In this document: positions 22,301 through 33,283 of the stretch, piece by piece | Layout of the letters: every line of letters starts with the position of its first letter | Position numbering within the stretch: position 1 is the first letter of the stretch | Assembly (NCBI GenBank): GCA_028532985.1 | Contig: JANCIK010000013.1 | Span: 744,001 to 808,000 of the forward strand | From: Stropharia rugosoannulata | Lineage: Eukaryota; Basidiomycota; Agaricomycetes; Agaricales; Strophariaceae | Length of the DNA: 64,000 bases | Reading direction: 5' to 3' | Translations under genes and position numbers: made by a program | Notes under the pieces: model-generated | Databases searched by the model: none | What the model was told of the DNA's origin: nothing | Seen by the model: only the letters and a program-made list of their open reading frames with translations

Positions 22301-22466
22301 GCTGCGCCTTGTGCGGTGCCGCGCACGGATGGCGATGAATCACCATGACCGATTAAACGACGCTCGTGCGGACCAGAATTTAGCCGACGTGGCCCGTGTG
22401 CCTGCTCCATGGGACGCAAAGCCCACAAATTCAAGCCCACTGCAAACTAACGCCCAATTATCATGA
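19316..22466 (+). CDS. ATG1: Serine/threonine kinase ATG1 (ULK family, autophagy initiation)
   Basis: Atg1 phosphorylates autophagy factors and, with Atg13 and Atg17, nucleates the phagophore assembly site. Exons 19316-19453, 19504-19641, 19689-19881, 19931-19989, 20035-20174 and from 20224 join in phase. Kinase landmarks: [15 protein letters not shown] (Gly loop), HEVAIKAVK (Lys), [33 protein letters not shown] (catalytic loop), [11 protein letters not shown] (DFG), ETLCGSPLYMAPEI and [18 protein letters not shown] disordered Ser/Pro middle contains [14 protein letters not shown] and [13 protein letters not shown]. The C-terminal tandem MIT-like region ([43 protein letters not shown]) binds Atg13 in the family. 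Exons after 21,480 splice cleanly to the TGA at 22464-22466. One join near 21,000-21,050 could not be made in frame. Confidence 0.9.
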
Positions 22467-23158
22467 CCTACGCATACCTCAAGTCATCCGTTATATATTC
22501 TTACATTCTCTCCTTTTCCATAGGTTATTGCACTCTTCACATCTCTCAGGATATCAATCTGTTGTCTGATTATTGGATATTCTCGCTGTCTTTGGCTCTG
22601 GTTGTAAGATAGATAACTTCACTCCGAACTGATGGCGCCTTCGTGACCCCAATTGTGGTCTGCAACTTTGCTCATTTTCTCTTGCTCCTATTATTTTTTA
22701 TCCAATTCTATTCCTTGCACAGTTTTGTATTGTTTAACACGAACATTTTCGGCTCTTCTACATTGTTCATGGTACACTCACACACCGTTTCATCATCATC
22801 TACTCCTTCGTACGACTTGTCATCCACAATTGTATCATACCATCTGGTTTCTTGTAATCTGTATCCTCTGGTGATGTTGGTATGTGTACTAATATACAAT
22901 ATACAATGTTCGTGTGTTTGTATCTGGAATCTAGTGTTTGTGTCCCTCGAATTTTCCGTACATCCCCAGTTTGCCCTTGTCGTATTTACTATGTACACTG
23001 CATTGGTATGAACAAGAATACAACCATGAGAATGCTCACCAATTTTTAGGCAGCGGACACATGCCCTGCATGGCCATGAATGGCGTCATGTCGTCTGTGA
23101 ATTGTTCCAAAGGACGTCCACATGACTGCGGTTACCCAAGAAGCTCTTGTTTCCTGCA
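22467..23158. other. Intergenic, pyrimidine-rich; no gene seen
   Basis: The stretch 22,640-22,960 is rich in T and C with TATA/ATAC runs. Open stretches here are hydrophobic low-complexity translations without family resemblance. It probably holds the ATG1 3' end and the promoter of the next gene. Confidence 0.4.
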
Positions 23159-24851
23159 ATGACTACTTTACCAGAGACCCCACACTATGTTCCTGCACCA
23201 AGCACCCAGGCTGCATGTGCGTTTTAGAGCTCAGAGTCAGCGCGTAGAATGATGAGGATTTGACTGACTACGCACGCCAGTGGACTATGCAGACCTCCCT
23301 ATTATAGATCTTGCGGCTGCTGCGACACCTGCGGGGCGCATCTCCCTCGCAGCAGAGGCTCGGGATGCGATGACAAACCATGGCTTTTTCTACATTGTGA
23401 ACCATGGTTTGACGCCAGAGCAGGTCAAATACAGTCTTTCTGGCATCCTGAGTCTAGTCACTAACGCACGAAATGGCTTCAGGCTGAACGAGTCTTCGAT
23501 ATTGCAGACGTGCCCTTCGCACGGGTAGATGACGCAGAGAAGCAGGTTTATGCTGGTACTATGAAGAAGACTGGCTCGTACCAGGGGTATAAGCTGCGTC
23601 AGTACTGGGTATGGAGTTATCCTTTAAGTGTGTATCAATCTTTACTCATGTTATGGATAGCACATCGACAACGGAGTGCGCGATCAGTTGGAGCATTACA
23701 ATAGCGAGTTTTCAGATTAATTTCTTAGCGTAGAATTCCTTGCTGACTTCAATTCACATCCTTTTTCTTTCAGTCAATCGCGATGTGACGAAACGCGCGC
23801 ATCCTACGGCTCTCAGGCCATTCCTCCCGGAGGTTGAGGCTTTTGCTAGACACAATCACGAGCAGATCCTTCATCCAATTCTGAGGTTAGTACCAATGGT
23901 TACATTGTCGACCACTTACCTTACTTGCGAAGTATATTGATCAGAGTAATTTCTGAACAGACTACTTGCGTTGGGGATGGAATTACCTGAAGAAACTTTC
24001 GTCAATTTGCACGGCTATTCTGCGGTTGGAGAGACCTACGGTAAATTTCATATTTTTAAGCCTAAGTTTAATTTATAGTCTGATAGATATTTCAGTGCGG
24101 TTCATGAAGTAGTATGTGTCATTTGAAGCTGCGTGGTCGATACGCGTGGTAAACCTTTTGATTAGTTATCCGCGCTCAAAAGAAGAAGAGCTCAAGACGA
24201 ACAACGTATGGCTCAAGGGCCACACTGGTATGCTTATGATGCCTCATTTACAACTTATTTACGAATACAAAAAATCGTCCAGACTTTGGTACGATAACCA
24301 TCCTCTACAGTCAACCAATTGCCGCCCTCCAAATCCTAGCCCGGGATGGCTCATGGAAATGGGTGCGCCATATCCCAAACGCCCTTGTACGCCCATTTCG
24401 TGTCGAGGATAATTGCGTTGTCTGAACATCCCGTGAACGCGCGCAGGTCATCAACGCGGGAGACGCTCTCGAGTTCCTATCGGGAGGATTCTACCGTGCG
24501 ACAATACATAGGTACGTAGGTGTACCCTTGCCTGCCTCCCGGAAAAATCTCATCCGTTGACCATAAACAATCAGAGTTGTCCAGCCCCCACCAGACCAAC
24601 AGAGCTACACCCGGCTCGGCGTGTTCTACTTCGCCATGACCGACGACAACGTCGTGCTCGCGCCCCTGCTTGAAAGCCCAGTATTGCAACGCGTCGGAGT
24701 GACAAAGTCGTTCGACGGAGCGCGCCCACCGACGATGGAAGAGTGGCGAAAGGGGCGCACGGCGGCATATGGGCAGAGTGAGCTCAAGGCGGCGGGGAAG
24801 GGCGTCGAAGAGGAGATCATCAACGGAGTAGTGGTGAAGCACTATAACTAA
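23159..24851 (+). CDS. Isopenicillin-N-synthase-like 2OG-Fe(II) oxygenase
   Basis: Soluble non-haem iron dioxygenase of the IPNS/gibberellin-oxidase type (DIOX_N plus 2OG-FeII_Oxy). Exon 1 (from ATG 23159, ending about 23218) joins across an intron to DYADLPIIDLAAAATPAGR, the typical N-terminal motif, followed by AMTNHGFFYIVNHGLTPEQ. Then come VPFARVDDAEKQVYAG, LPFTER-like segments, ILHPILRLLALGMELPEETF and NNVWLKGHTDFGTITILYSQ, with the iron-binding H-x-D as HTD. The distal His is in RATIHRVVQPPPDQQ, with the 2OG Arg in YTRLGVFYFAMTD. The tail is ALPPTMEEWRKGRT-like, ending VVKHYN. At least eight exons are split by short introns. Catalytic residues look intact; the substrate is unknown, and fungal relatives act in secondary metabolism or xenobiotic oxidation. 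The start is fixed by splice phase and the absence of other ATGs in frame. Confidence 0.8.
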
Positions 24852-25128
24852 CCGCGCGTCTGCCAGAGTGAACTCTGGCCGCCGAAAGCACGGTGAAACA
24901 AAAGAAACGAACTTTATCCAAGAACGATGTACAAAAAGTGTAAAATTCCAATGATGTTAGATACCGTTTGCAGGATGGGTTGTATGACATGTACATAAAA
25001 AAAAAACCCCTATGATGGGGAACAAGTGTGAGGTGGTAGAAAATACAATACATACAGAAGATGCAAATGGGAAACTCGCAAATGCGCGGCAATTCATAAA
25101 GCATGCGAAAGAAGTAAAACATGAGTAA

Positions 25129-27122
25129 TTAGTGCTTCTTTATGTGAACACTACCTTGGAAAGGAAGTCCTGTGAGCGAAATTTCACCATCTTTGCGACC
25201 GGGCGTGGTCAAAGGGAGGCCTTCAACGGTGACTGCAACAGCTGCTGAGCCCAACAGCCCAGCAGTTGCACCCTCAGACCCAAATATGACCTACGCAAAA
25301 AATGAGCACCTTGGACAAAACTGAACCTTGATGAAGGAAGGAAGAAAAATACCTTTCCTACAAAGTTGCTGAACTCTTTCTGACGTCCAGGTAGGACCTG
25401 CAGAGGGACATCGACGACCCGTGCTGAGATTGCATATACCGCACCAGCACCGTCTTCTGGTTCCCCGGGAACGCTCACCGCAGGCAGCCATTCATCAGGC
25501 CGGATGTGCGCGAAAGCGCGGTCTGGCAATGGGTCAGGGAGGGGTGGCTCGTCGGGTAGTTGAGGAGCAGCCCCCCGTCGTCCCTGAGCTTCTCCCCGTC
25601 CGCGCCCCGTTCCATATAGATATCCAGGCTCGGGAAGCGGTGGAACCTCGCCATCAAACACCAGCACATCTGGAAGAACGTAAGCAACGTCGAGGGAGAT
25701 GTGCATACCCGCCGGAAGCACGACGCGCCCGAGCACGACGCCACTTGCCACAAATAGCGTCCCTACTGGCCGAATTTTCATGTCCTTGATTGTCACATCA
25801 CGTAAGATTTGGGGGCGGGGATAGGGAGCTGGGAAAGAGGTTGCAACGTCGTACCCTGGAAGGAGGGGAGTGGAGACCACAATGTCGTTCGGGAGACCGG
25901 AAAGGTAGCGTGCGAGAAAGGTGGCCAGTAATGGCAACGTGTCTGACGGGATGGGAAGGACACGGCCCTGTACGGAGAGAGTTGTATTGGGGTATGTGAC
26001 TTGGGTCGGTTCACTGGATACAGATGCTAGTGGTGTTGCCAGAGAGGGAAGAGAGATTAAAAATGGCAAGGACGGGGCAGATAATGATAGAGTGGTAGGG
26101 GTAAGAATGCTGGCTGTCGCGGCTAAATTCAGGTTCTTTGGGTCTGAAGAGACAATGAACGACTTCAACGTGATAAGGTCAGAGACGGGAGGAAAGGGTG
26201 GATATCTCGGAAGGCCTGGGATGGCCGGTACTACATTATTGTTAAGCTATATTCAAGCTAAATTGAATAAAGACTTACTTTTAACATGGATGGCCGTGCG
26301 GATGTTGGACAGTTTTCCATAAAATGTAGATCGCCATGTTGTGTGGCCCAAGTCGCCGCCTCTCACTCTTGCTTCACCGACTTCTGCCACAACAGACAGG
26401 GACCCACTGTGCCAGCTTTCCTTCAGAAATTCCAGCACATACTTGCTGTCCGATGTCAATCGCACGCGGACAGGTGTTGATACCGGAGTGAGCCACGACA
26501 TATCGCTCGGTGGGTTCACGGATAGCGGCACCTCTAGAGGAGCTATATCCAGATACAAGAGTGGTTTTGTGCCGTATTCCGGAGTGATGGCGATGGTTGA
26601 CATATTGACCGACACTTTGTCAAGCGTACGCACGCTCCAGCGCCCAATGGACTTCCATATTTCGCGCAGCAATCCATCGTCCGGATCACTATTAACATCA
26701 ATGGCACTTCCCGCGTCGAGTCCCATTCTCCCGCTCACTTGCAGCCATACGCCCTCCTTGGTGACATTTAGGACCTGTACTCGATCAGGACCTGTAAACA
26801 CCAAATGACGGTTCACAATGTCCTCCGGCGTCAAGTGAGATGCTCTTGAGGCATAAGACCAGGCGAGCAGCGCGAGAAGTACGCATACGACGATACAACT
26901 TGAAAGGGAGACAAGAAAGACCGTGGTCAAGACTTTGCGCAGACGGCGCCGCGATTCCGGTGTGTTGGTGGTCTCGCCGTCAATCACCTGGTGTGAAGAC
27001 GAGCCAAGGAGAGGCGTTATTTCTGATGGTTCATAAGCCCGCCGCTTGCCCTTGTCAATATGTGGTGGTGGGGCGTCGTCGTCGGTGGTCATCAGAGGTT
27101 CATAACAAGCTGGTAACGTCAC
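25129..27122 (-). CDS. Tag1-like vacuolar single-pass membrane protein
   Basis: Three exons on the complement strand (27122-26279, 26230-25353, 25290-25129), with introns 26231-26278 and 25291-25352. The N-terminus is hydrophilic (KGKRRAYEPSEITPLLG, an acidic-dileucine-like vacuolar sorting signal EITPLL). One membrane helix follows (VFLVSLSSCIVVCVLLALLA), then a long lumenal part of beta-rich repeats: HLVFTGPDRVQVLNVTKEGV, WLQVSGRMGLDAG, LYLDIAPLEVPL, TLFVASGVVLGRVVLP and, at the end, EGLPLTTPGRKDGEISLTGL. This layout matches the fungal Tag1 family (yeast YLR173W), a vacuolar membrane protein reported to end autophagy by acting on the Atg1 complex. Similarity is recalled, not searched. Start could equally be the Met ten codons in (27092). 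ATG1 lies about 2.7 kb away. Confidence 0.62.
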
Positions 27123-27756
27123 AAGTAGTAACAGTCAAGTAACAGCAGCGGCTGAATTAAGCTGCATCAGCTCGTGTTGCTGACACATATGATTCACAGG
27201 TTGGGGCTATGCTCACCATCAGCAATTATTGTCTCTGAAACCTTACAAGCGACTTACAAGAGGCAAGCAAAAGGTTGCAAAAGTCGAGTGCATATCCTTT
27301 TTTTTGGCGTATGATGAACTTGAAATCACGGCTTTGGGGTTTCTCGTCACAAAGACTCGATTTGCAATGAGAAGAGTATTAATAAAGCTTCAAAAGATGT
27401 TCTGCAGTAGACATTTTAAGCCTACATGCAGCTTTCAATAGACCTAAGGTAAACACTGCATGAAAGGGATGAACTTTAGACAAGGGTCTTGGCGGTGCTA
27501 GTTGGAAAATACCGAAATCTGATCTTGCACATCAACTATTTTCAACAGCTGTTATTCATTGCGTAATTACAGACTGAACTACAGAGCGGCGGTGAAGAAT
27601 GGTGGACTCTGAAAGCGGCTGCTTGATGAGTGTTCTATAATTAGTTCACAATGTGGCAATGCAACTCTGCACTGCTCCTTGATGATCATTCACTGAGGTA
27701 CTGACGTGGGAGTGTCTCTAACACTCTAACGTCTAACCTTCGCATCTGGTCATACT
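27123..27756. other. Divergent intergenic region
   Basis: Between the complement-strand Tag1-like gene and the forward TPR gene. AT-rich with no recognised gene. The open stretch 27,229-27,441 encodes a Lys/Phe-rich peptide with no family features and is not accepted. Confidence 0.35.
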
Positions 27757-30254
27757 ATGGACGGCCTCTCAGTGGCTGCAAACGTCATTGCCGTTGCAAC
27801 AGCCCTGAAGGACATTATCCAGTTGGCACGGGACATCTACGAAGCGTTCAAAAATGTAAGATACATCTTCCAATTCGTATACACAGACGGTGTTTTTGAA
27901 ACGCGGGTGGAAATCAGGGACCACAGATCCTAAAGGAAGCTGAGAGCCTTGCGCTGGACATCGAGAAATCTGCACAAGGTATGCAAAGCTTCTTTTCGCA
28001 GCATACGGATCGAGAATACTCGTCCGAGCTGAGGAAAGCGTTGGAAGAGCTATGCAGGTAAGTCATTGAGACTTTCTAGCAGTAAAAACTTCTCAACCGC
28101 CCACAGAGAAATGAAAGTGGTACAAGACAAGTGCCTTCTTCTTGTACCACCGCTTTCGCAGAACAAAAGAGATAGGTTCCTGGTCGCCTTCTATTCAGTG
28201 AAGAACCGGAAAAAGACCGCGAACATTTTAAAAACGCTGAAGGAGAGCATCAACAAAAGTTATCAAGAGTTTCTGGTAAATATCTACGCCTGTATGTGTT
28301 ATGTGTATTGCTTCATATCACTTCTTTGCAGACGTTTTCAGTGGTACGAACTGAAGTGGCCGTGAACCAACTTGTTGCATGCTACAACACGCCAAGCCTT
28401 GTCTCCCCGCAGGTCTGGGGCTCAATACCTATGACAATGTCGGTCTCCGTGACAGTGGGGAATGGGTTCACTGCCAATGTGGGGGGCGAACTTATAAAGT
28501 CTCGACATCAACTTTCCCTCCTGGAATCCAGGCTGTCTGATATTCTTCCAAGCGTCCAAGCTCTTGACCCATTCAAGTTTGAGTGGGATTTCCAGGTTGA
28601 AGTCATCCCTGTCTCTCCCCGACAGAAAAACACGATGAACTCAATACACCACTTCCAGTCTCTTCTGAGCTCTCCTAATCCAAAAATGGTGGACATTAAG
28701 TGCATGTCGCGGGCCATTTGCGATGATTTATGTAGACTGGGGCTGGTGCAGGAAGCCAAACTACTCCAAGAGTCTTCTATAAAGATATGGAAGCGTATGA
28801 CTATGGAGAACCCATCATCGGCTGTTTTGACCTACTATTCTGAGGCGCTCACATCTTTTGCAATGGACAACTTCAACCTTAATGACTATAATCGTTCATA
28901 CGCGGAAAGCATCACAGCGACAGCGGAAATCCAACGTCTAAGTCTACTGACTCGTTCAATAGATCTCCAGATGCTCTTGGCAATAAATTTATCAATGCAA
29001 GCGGATTCTCTTAGCTCACTAGGACGGAAGGAAGAAGGAAGCAGCTTAGCAAGGCGGGCACTAGATACGATATATCAGGCGCTCGGATTTGATATCTCTC
29101 CAGTACCGCTTCTCACGGCCGAAGACTTCAGGCAGCCCCAGTCTCATTTCGTTGTTCTGAGTACCAGAATGGGTGCACGGAACATCACTTGTAGTCACCT
29201 CTTCGGCTTTGCAATCATCCTTCAAGATGTATCATGGTGCCACCTATCCAATCATCACTACGACGAAGCACTGGCGTCGCGCAAACGTTGTCTTCTAATA
29301 CTGGGCTACCTTCTGGAACAATTTCCTCATTCGAAGCTTTTGCTAGATGATATACGGAACTCCCTCGCATTTCTCGTCACTCACGGAGCGCTCAAGCTGG
29401 CGTTGGAAGAAAGGATTCTTTTTGCAGAGAATTTTGTCGCTATATGTCAGTGGATGCTGAAAGACAGCGATACTGTAGAAGATTTTATCTTCTTATTTAC
29501 TGCGCTGGGAGTTTATAGGGACATCTTAGCATCCATAGAGCAGTATCAAGATATGGAAGCAGTATACGCTCAGATTGTCGAACTTTCCGAACGTGGCTCG
29601 AAACAGTATTTCGATCCGACTCTACCATCTGACCTCCAGGCCAATTTCTATCTAAACCTCGCCTTTCTTCATCGCCTGCATGGGCGCATTACAGAGGCAA
29701 TACGGTCCGCTCGACGTGCAATGTGCCAGTGCTCCGCTTTGAACGCTCTTCATTTGGATCAAGACCATTCCGGTAGATATATAGAGTCCATTTTGTTTCT
29801 TTTGAATATCTCCCAAGACCACCTTCATCTCTCTGACGTTCTTTTCGACGCTTATAATGCTTTAAACCATATCAGCACCGCACACGGGCAGTACCAAGAG
29901 CTAATTGACGGCATCTTAGAGGCATTGGAGAACTTTGCAAATTCAAATGCCGGATTCTCCGACTCTATGCATAAACCCCGTTTCCAAGCCCTCTTCAATG
30001 AAAAATCAAGCAAGAGCGACATTTTTCTTTTCCAGTATCTCCGAGGACTCTACGGTCGGGCAATGGATCATTCTGGTCACAATGCTCTAGATGAAGCACT
30101 GGAGTATGTGATTCATGCACTTTCTATCCTCGGTAGCTTCTTTCATCACTTTCCGCACAATATGCGCCTCCGTGACATGCGGCAAGCCATGGAGGAACTT
30201 CACGATTCCCTTCGCTTACGCCGTAGTAATGTCATGCCTGGAGATTACTCATAG
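27757..30254 (+). CDS. Helical-bundle N-terminal domain plus TPR-repeat protein, paralogue A
   Basis: Four exons (27757-27855, 27927-28057, 28107-28275, 28332-30254) splice in phase to about 773 residues. Residues 1-135 are helical: an amphipathic first helix (VAANVIAVATALKDIIQLAR, then DIYEAFKN), a second (ILKEAESLALDIEKSAQ), a third (SSELRKALEELCREMKVVQD) and a basic end (FYSVKNRKKTANILKTLKES). This layout recalls the MLKL/HeLo-like four-helix modules found at the N-terminus of fungal NLR and cell-death proteins. No NACHT or kinase domain follows. From about residue 250 on are TPR-type helix pairs (CHLSNHHYDEALASRKRCLL; NLAFLHRLHGRITEAIRSAR). The gene at 55,677 shares domain order, exon phases and motifs such as LKDS-VED and Y-RALALYR-like helices. 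Function is inferred only. Confidence 0.6.
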
Positions 30255-30771
30255 GAAAATAAATCGAGTATTGATTGAGGATTATATGTGCTCAAACTCT
30301 CAGGAGCGTCTGTTTACTCGCAAGTCACGATAGGATACTCGATGAGAGTCTTGAACTCGATGAATTACTGTTAAATCACTACATTAACATTCGAAAATAA
30401 TTTGTAGACGTAGTAATTGAATGCACTTTTTGCAAGAAGGTCATCCAATAGAGCTTCGCAACCTTTCACAGCCATAGTCGTTGCAGTTGTACAGTCTTAC
30501 AGAAGGGTTTGAGTCGTCGATTAGCGCCCACGGCATTTCCCGAATATTCTCGAACCTTACCCAATCCGGAAAATTCTAGCCCCTTCTGGGGTTGCGTCTT
30601 GTTTCCACCTTCATGCACATTCTTCAGATTTCTAGAGGACACCAATGGACAGCTATTTAAGGTCGAGCAAGAATGTCACTTTCGTCATCGATTTGAAGCT
30701 TTACATTCGCATCTCAAGCCTTTTCAACTACTTCAACTAATTCACTCATCAAACACTCAAACTTCGCCACG

Positions 30772-31370
30772 ATGTCAAACATCTTTTTCTACGAGCCCTT
30801 CTACGACCTTGACCGCCTGTTCGACGTGGCCTTCGCACGGCAGAATCATCCCGGAGGCCAGTCCAATAACCAAGTGCAGCGTCAAGGAGATGCTCCTGTC
30901 GATGGTGCTGTTAGGCTCTTCAAGCCAAGGTAATTATTGTGTTGAAAGTAGTATTGTTATTCAACAAACAGCTAATGCCTATTATTTTCTACAGAATGGA
31001 CCTCCATGAAGACTCTGAGAACAACGTTGTTACTGCCTCTTTTGAGCTTCCTGGAGTCAACAAACAAGATGTACAGATAGACGTCCACAACAACCGTCTA
31101 ACCATTGCAGCTGAGACCAAGCAGTCTAAAGAGCTTGAAGAGGGAGGATTTGCCGTGCGAGAGCGTCGCTTCGGAAAGTTCTCTCGCACGTTACAGCTTC
31201 CTTCAGGTGTCAAGGTATGTCACCCACAAAGTCATTTGTAGTTATGCTCAGGAGCTAATATCTGCCCGCAGGAAGAAGACATCAAGGCCACGATGGAGAA
31301 TGGTCTCCTTACAGTGACCTTCCCAAAAGCAACTGCAGAGACTTCCCCGAAGAAAATTTCCATCGCTTAA
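30772..31370 (+). CDS. Small heat shock protein, Hsp20/alpha-crystallin family
   Basis: ATP-independent holdase chaperone. Exons 30772-30929, 30995-31214 and 31272-31370 encode about 158 residues. The short N-terminus starts MSNIFFYEPFYDLDRLFDVA and is rich in Gln/Asn. The alpha-crystallin domain has VVTASFELPGVNKQDVQIDV, NRLTIAAET, FAVRERRFGKFSRTLQLPSG and the closing ENGLLTVTFPKA, with the G-x-L and A-x-x-x-n-G-V/L-L signature. The C-terminal extension is short (KKISIA), and its ISIA can serve as the I-x-I-like anchor. A shortened relative of its N-terminus lies at 48,757. Confidence 0.92.
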
Positions 31371-31577
31371 TTGCATTTACTCCAATCCTGTACGATACTG
31401 ATACCTTATACCACTGTACCTAATATACCTCACATTTTAATGTACTAACAAAGTGTGATGTTAATTTTTACAACAATATAGACCTTGATGAAGATCACAT
31501 TGACGAGGTAATTGGATTATTATTAATGTCCTCAACAAAAACAATGGACCTCTCTTCCCTTTTAATTTTTAACAAGT

Positions 31578-32520
31578 TTAGCTAGAGAATACGCTAAGGT
31601 CAAACTGCCCAGATGCTGAAACATCCGTGTACTGATGACCGACGGCCGTCGTCCATCTAAATTGATAACGGGGGAAAAGGTTAACTGGTTGAAAGTATGA
31701 AAATTGTGAACGTAGGACTTACCCGCCGAACTTGGTGTCCAAGGTGACGGTCTGGTTTCAAACAAGGAAGAGGGATTTGAGCGGATGTAATCGAGAAATA
31801 TTACGTGTCATTTCTTACCTTGACATTGTTGTAAGTAGCGAACCACAAGGGTGCCGAAGAGTCGAGCACAACACTGGTCGACCCAAAGATGGTGCTCCAT
31901 TCCTGGTCAGGCCCAGAGATGTTAAGTCTTGATAATTTAAAGGAATGTTTGAACAAACGTACTCCAGGACTACTGTAAATTCCGAAAACAAATCCACTGG
32001 CCTTGATGGCGGCAATGAGGTCTTTAGCTTGAGCAAGGTTTCCTGCAGTACCGTAGTTCCACTAAAAACATTTTAAGCATTCAACGCATATACGAATGGC
32101 ATCAGCCCTGGCCGGTAAACCTACGTTATTGCAGACGCTCGCGTCCTTCTCGATATCTATCCATATGCGGCCAATCTTCATTGAGTTTGCATTGAAGGTA
32201 GCCGAGATGGCGGCGAGCTGTGCGGCGTATGATTTGCACGAGTGCGTCGAGCCGTTACACGGGAACCAGTACATGTCGATGTCGGTGTAGCCCGCGGCAC
32301 GCGCATTTTTGTACGACTGCACGAAATTGGGGTCGACAGCACCACCGGAGCCGCACGCCTCCTCGTACCCGCGGATAATCGCCTTCGTGAAGCCCTCGCT
32401 GCGAGCCTTGGTGTACGTCGCTACAGAGACAAGCGACGATGAGTCGACGGCCGAGATGAGGCCGTACGACGACACGACCAAGGCCGGGAGAAGAGCAAGC
32501 GATTTGAAGAAATTAACCAT
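31578..32520 (-). CDS. Secreted glycoside hydrolase family 25 (lysozyme-like) protein
   Basis: GH25 enzymes cleave the beta-1,4 bond of bacterial peptidoglycan; fungal members are secreted. On the complement strand the first exon (32520-32125) starts with a signal peptide (FFKSLALLPALVVSSYGLIS), then SVATYTKARSEGFTKAIIRG, YEEACGSGG, YTDIDMYWFPCNGS and RIWIDIEKDASVCNN, in which D-x-E (DIE) is the expected catalytic pair. Across introns (32062-32124 and three more) follow WNYGTAGNLAQAKDLI, FVFGIYSSPG, EWSTIFGSTSVVLDS, PLWFATYNNVK, TVTLDTKFGG and the end GHQYTDVSASGQFDLSVFSS. The stop is at 31578-31580. Cys residues near EACGSGG, FPCNGSTHSCKSY and VCNN could form disulfides. Confidence 0.78.
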
Positions 32521-33283
32521 GTCCGTGGATATAGGCGGAGGGATGCTGTTGGACCTACGCCGCTTCAGAGCCTTTTATGCAAATTTGAATTGGTGCGTCG
32601 TCATTATCGGACCATGTGCAGACCGGTACGCATTGAGTGGTGTTAATTATAAATCAATTAAAGTTGATAGAGAGACTGGCGCCCGGATAATCGTGGACAC
32701 ATTTCTCTGGATAGCAGGATGATGCACATGGAAACAGTGTGAAGCGATACTCGGCCTAGTGAGATTCACACGTAAAACATGAGTGAGTATTATGAACAGG
32801 AGAGCAGAGAAAGGCAAGTGCCATGTGTTGTATTCAGATCATATGCACAGTCATGGTCGTTAATATGAAAACTTAGCGGACTTAGACACCATGGTGATGT
32901 ACTAAAGTAGGTCGCATGCCCCAACAATAGATAGGAGCGGCTGTTTGCACGTCGTTATTCGGTCAGTGAGAAAACATTCCAATATAAAACATTGAAATGC
33001 TATGAGGTGGAAGTGAATCTGATTCGACATAGTTTGCAATGTTGTGATAGGAGACTTGGGACTTCATCAAAAGGTTAAAATGAGTAAACATTAGGTCCTG
33101 ACATGTGTATCACATTGCGTTCAGCTTCGATGTCATGTAAGTCCTTTGAGCCCGTTTTCGAGGACTGGATTCTACTGAATTTGGTAAAACCTCAAAGCTA
33201 ATATGACAATCTGGTGAGTGGGATCCGTGGAGCCAGGATGAGGAACCGACCATGTTCTCCCTCATCCAAAATTCCGTAACGTA
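32521..33283. other. Intergenic; no gene seen
   Basis: Upstream flank of the GH25 gene (on its 5' side) and downstream flank of YTM1. It contains AATATAAAACATTG at about 32,981 and scattered ATG/CATATG words but no long open frame, hairpin or repeat that I could support. Confidence 0.35.

Noticed and set aside
22643..23011. Forward open frame rich in Phe, Leu and Ser resembling a membrane protein
   Set aside because: Pure pyrimidine-biased intergenic sequence; hydrophobicity follows from T-richness.
25421..25999. Forward open frames opposite the Tag1-like gene
   Set aside because: Antisense shadows; the complement-strand gene has coherent exons and domain structure.
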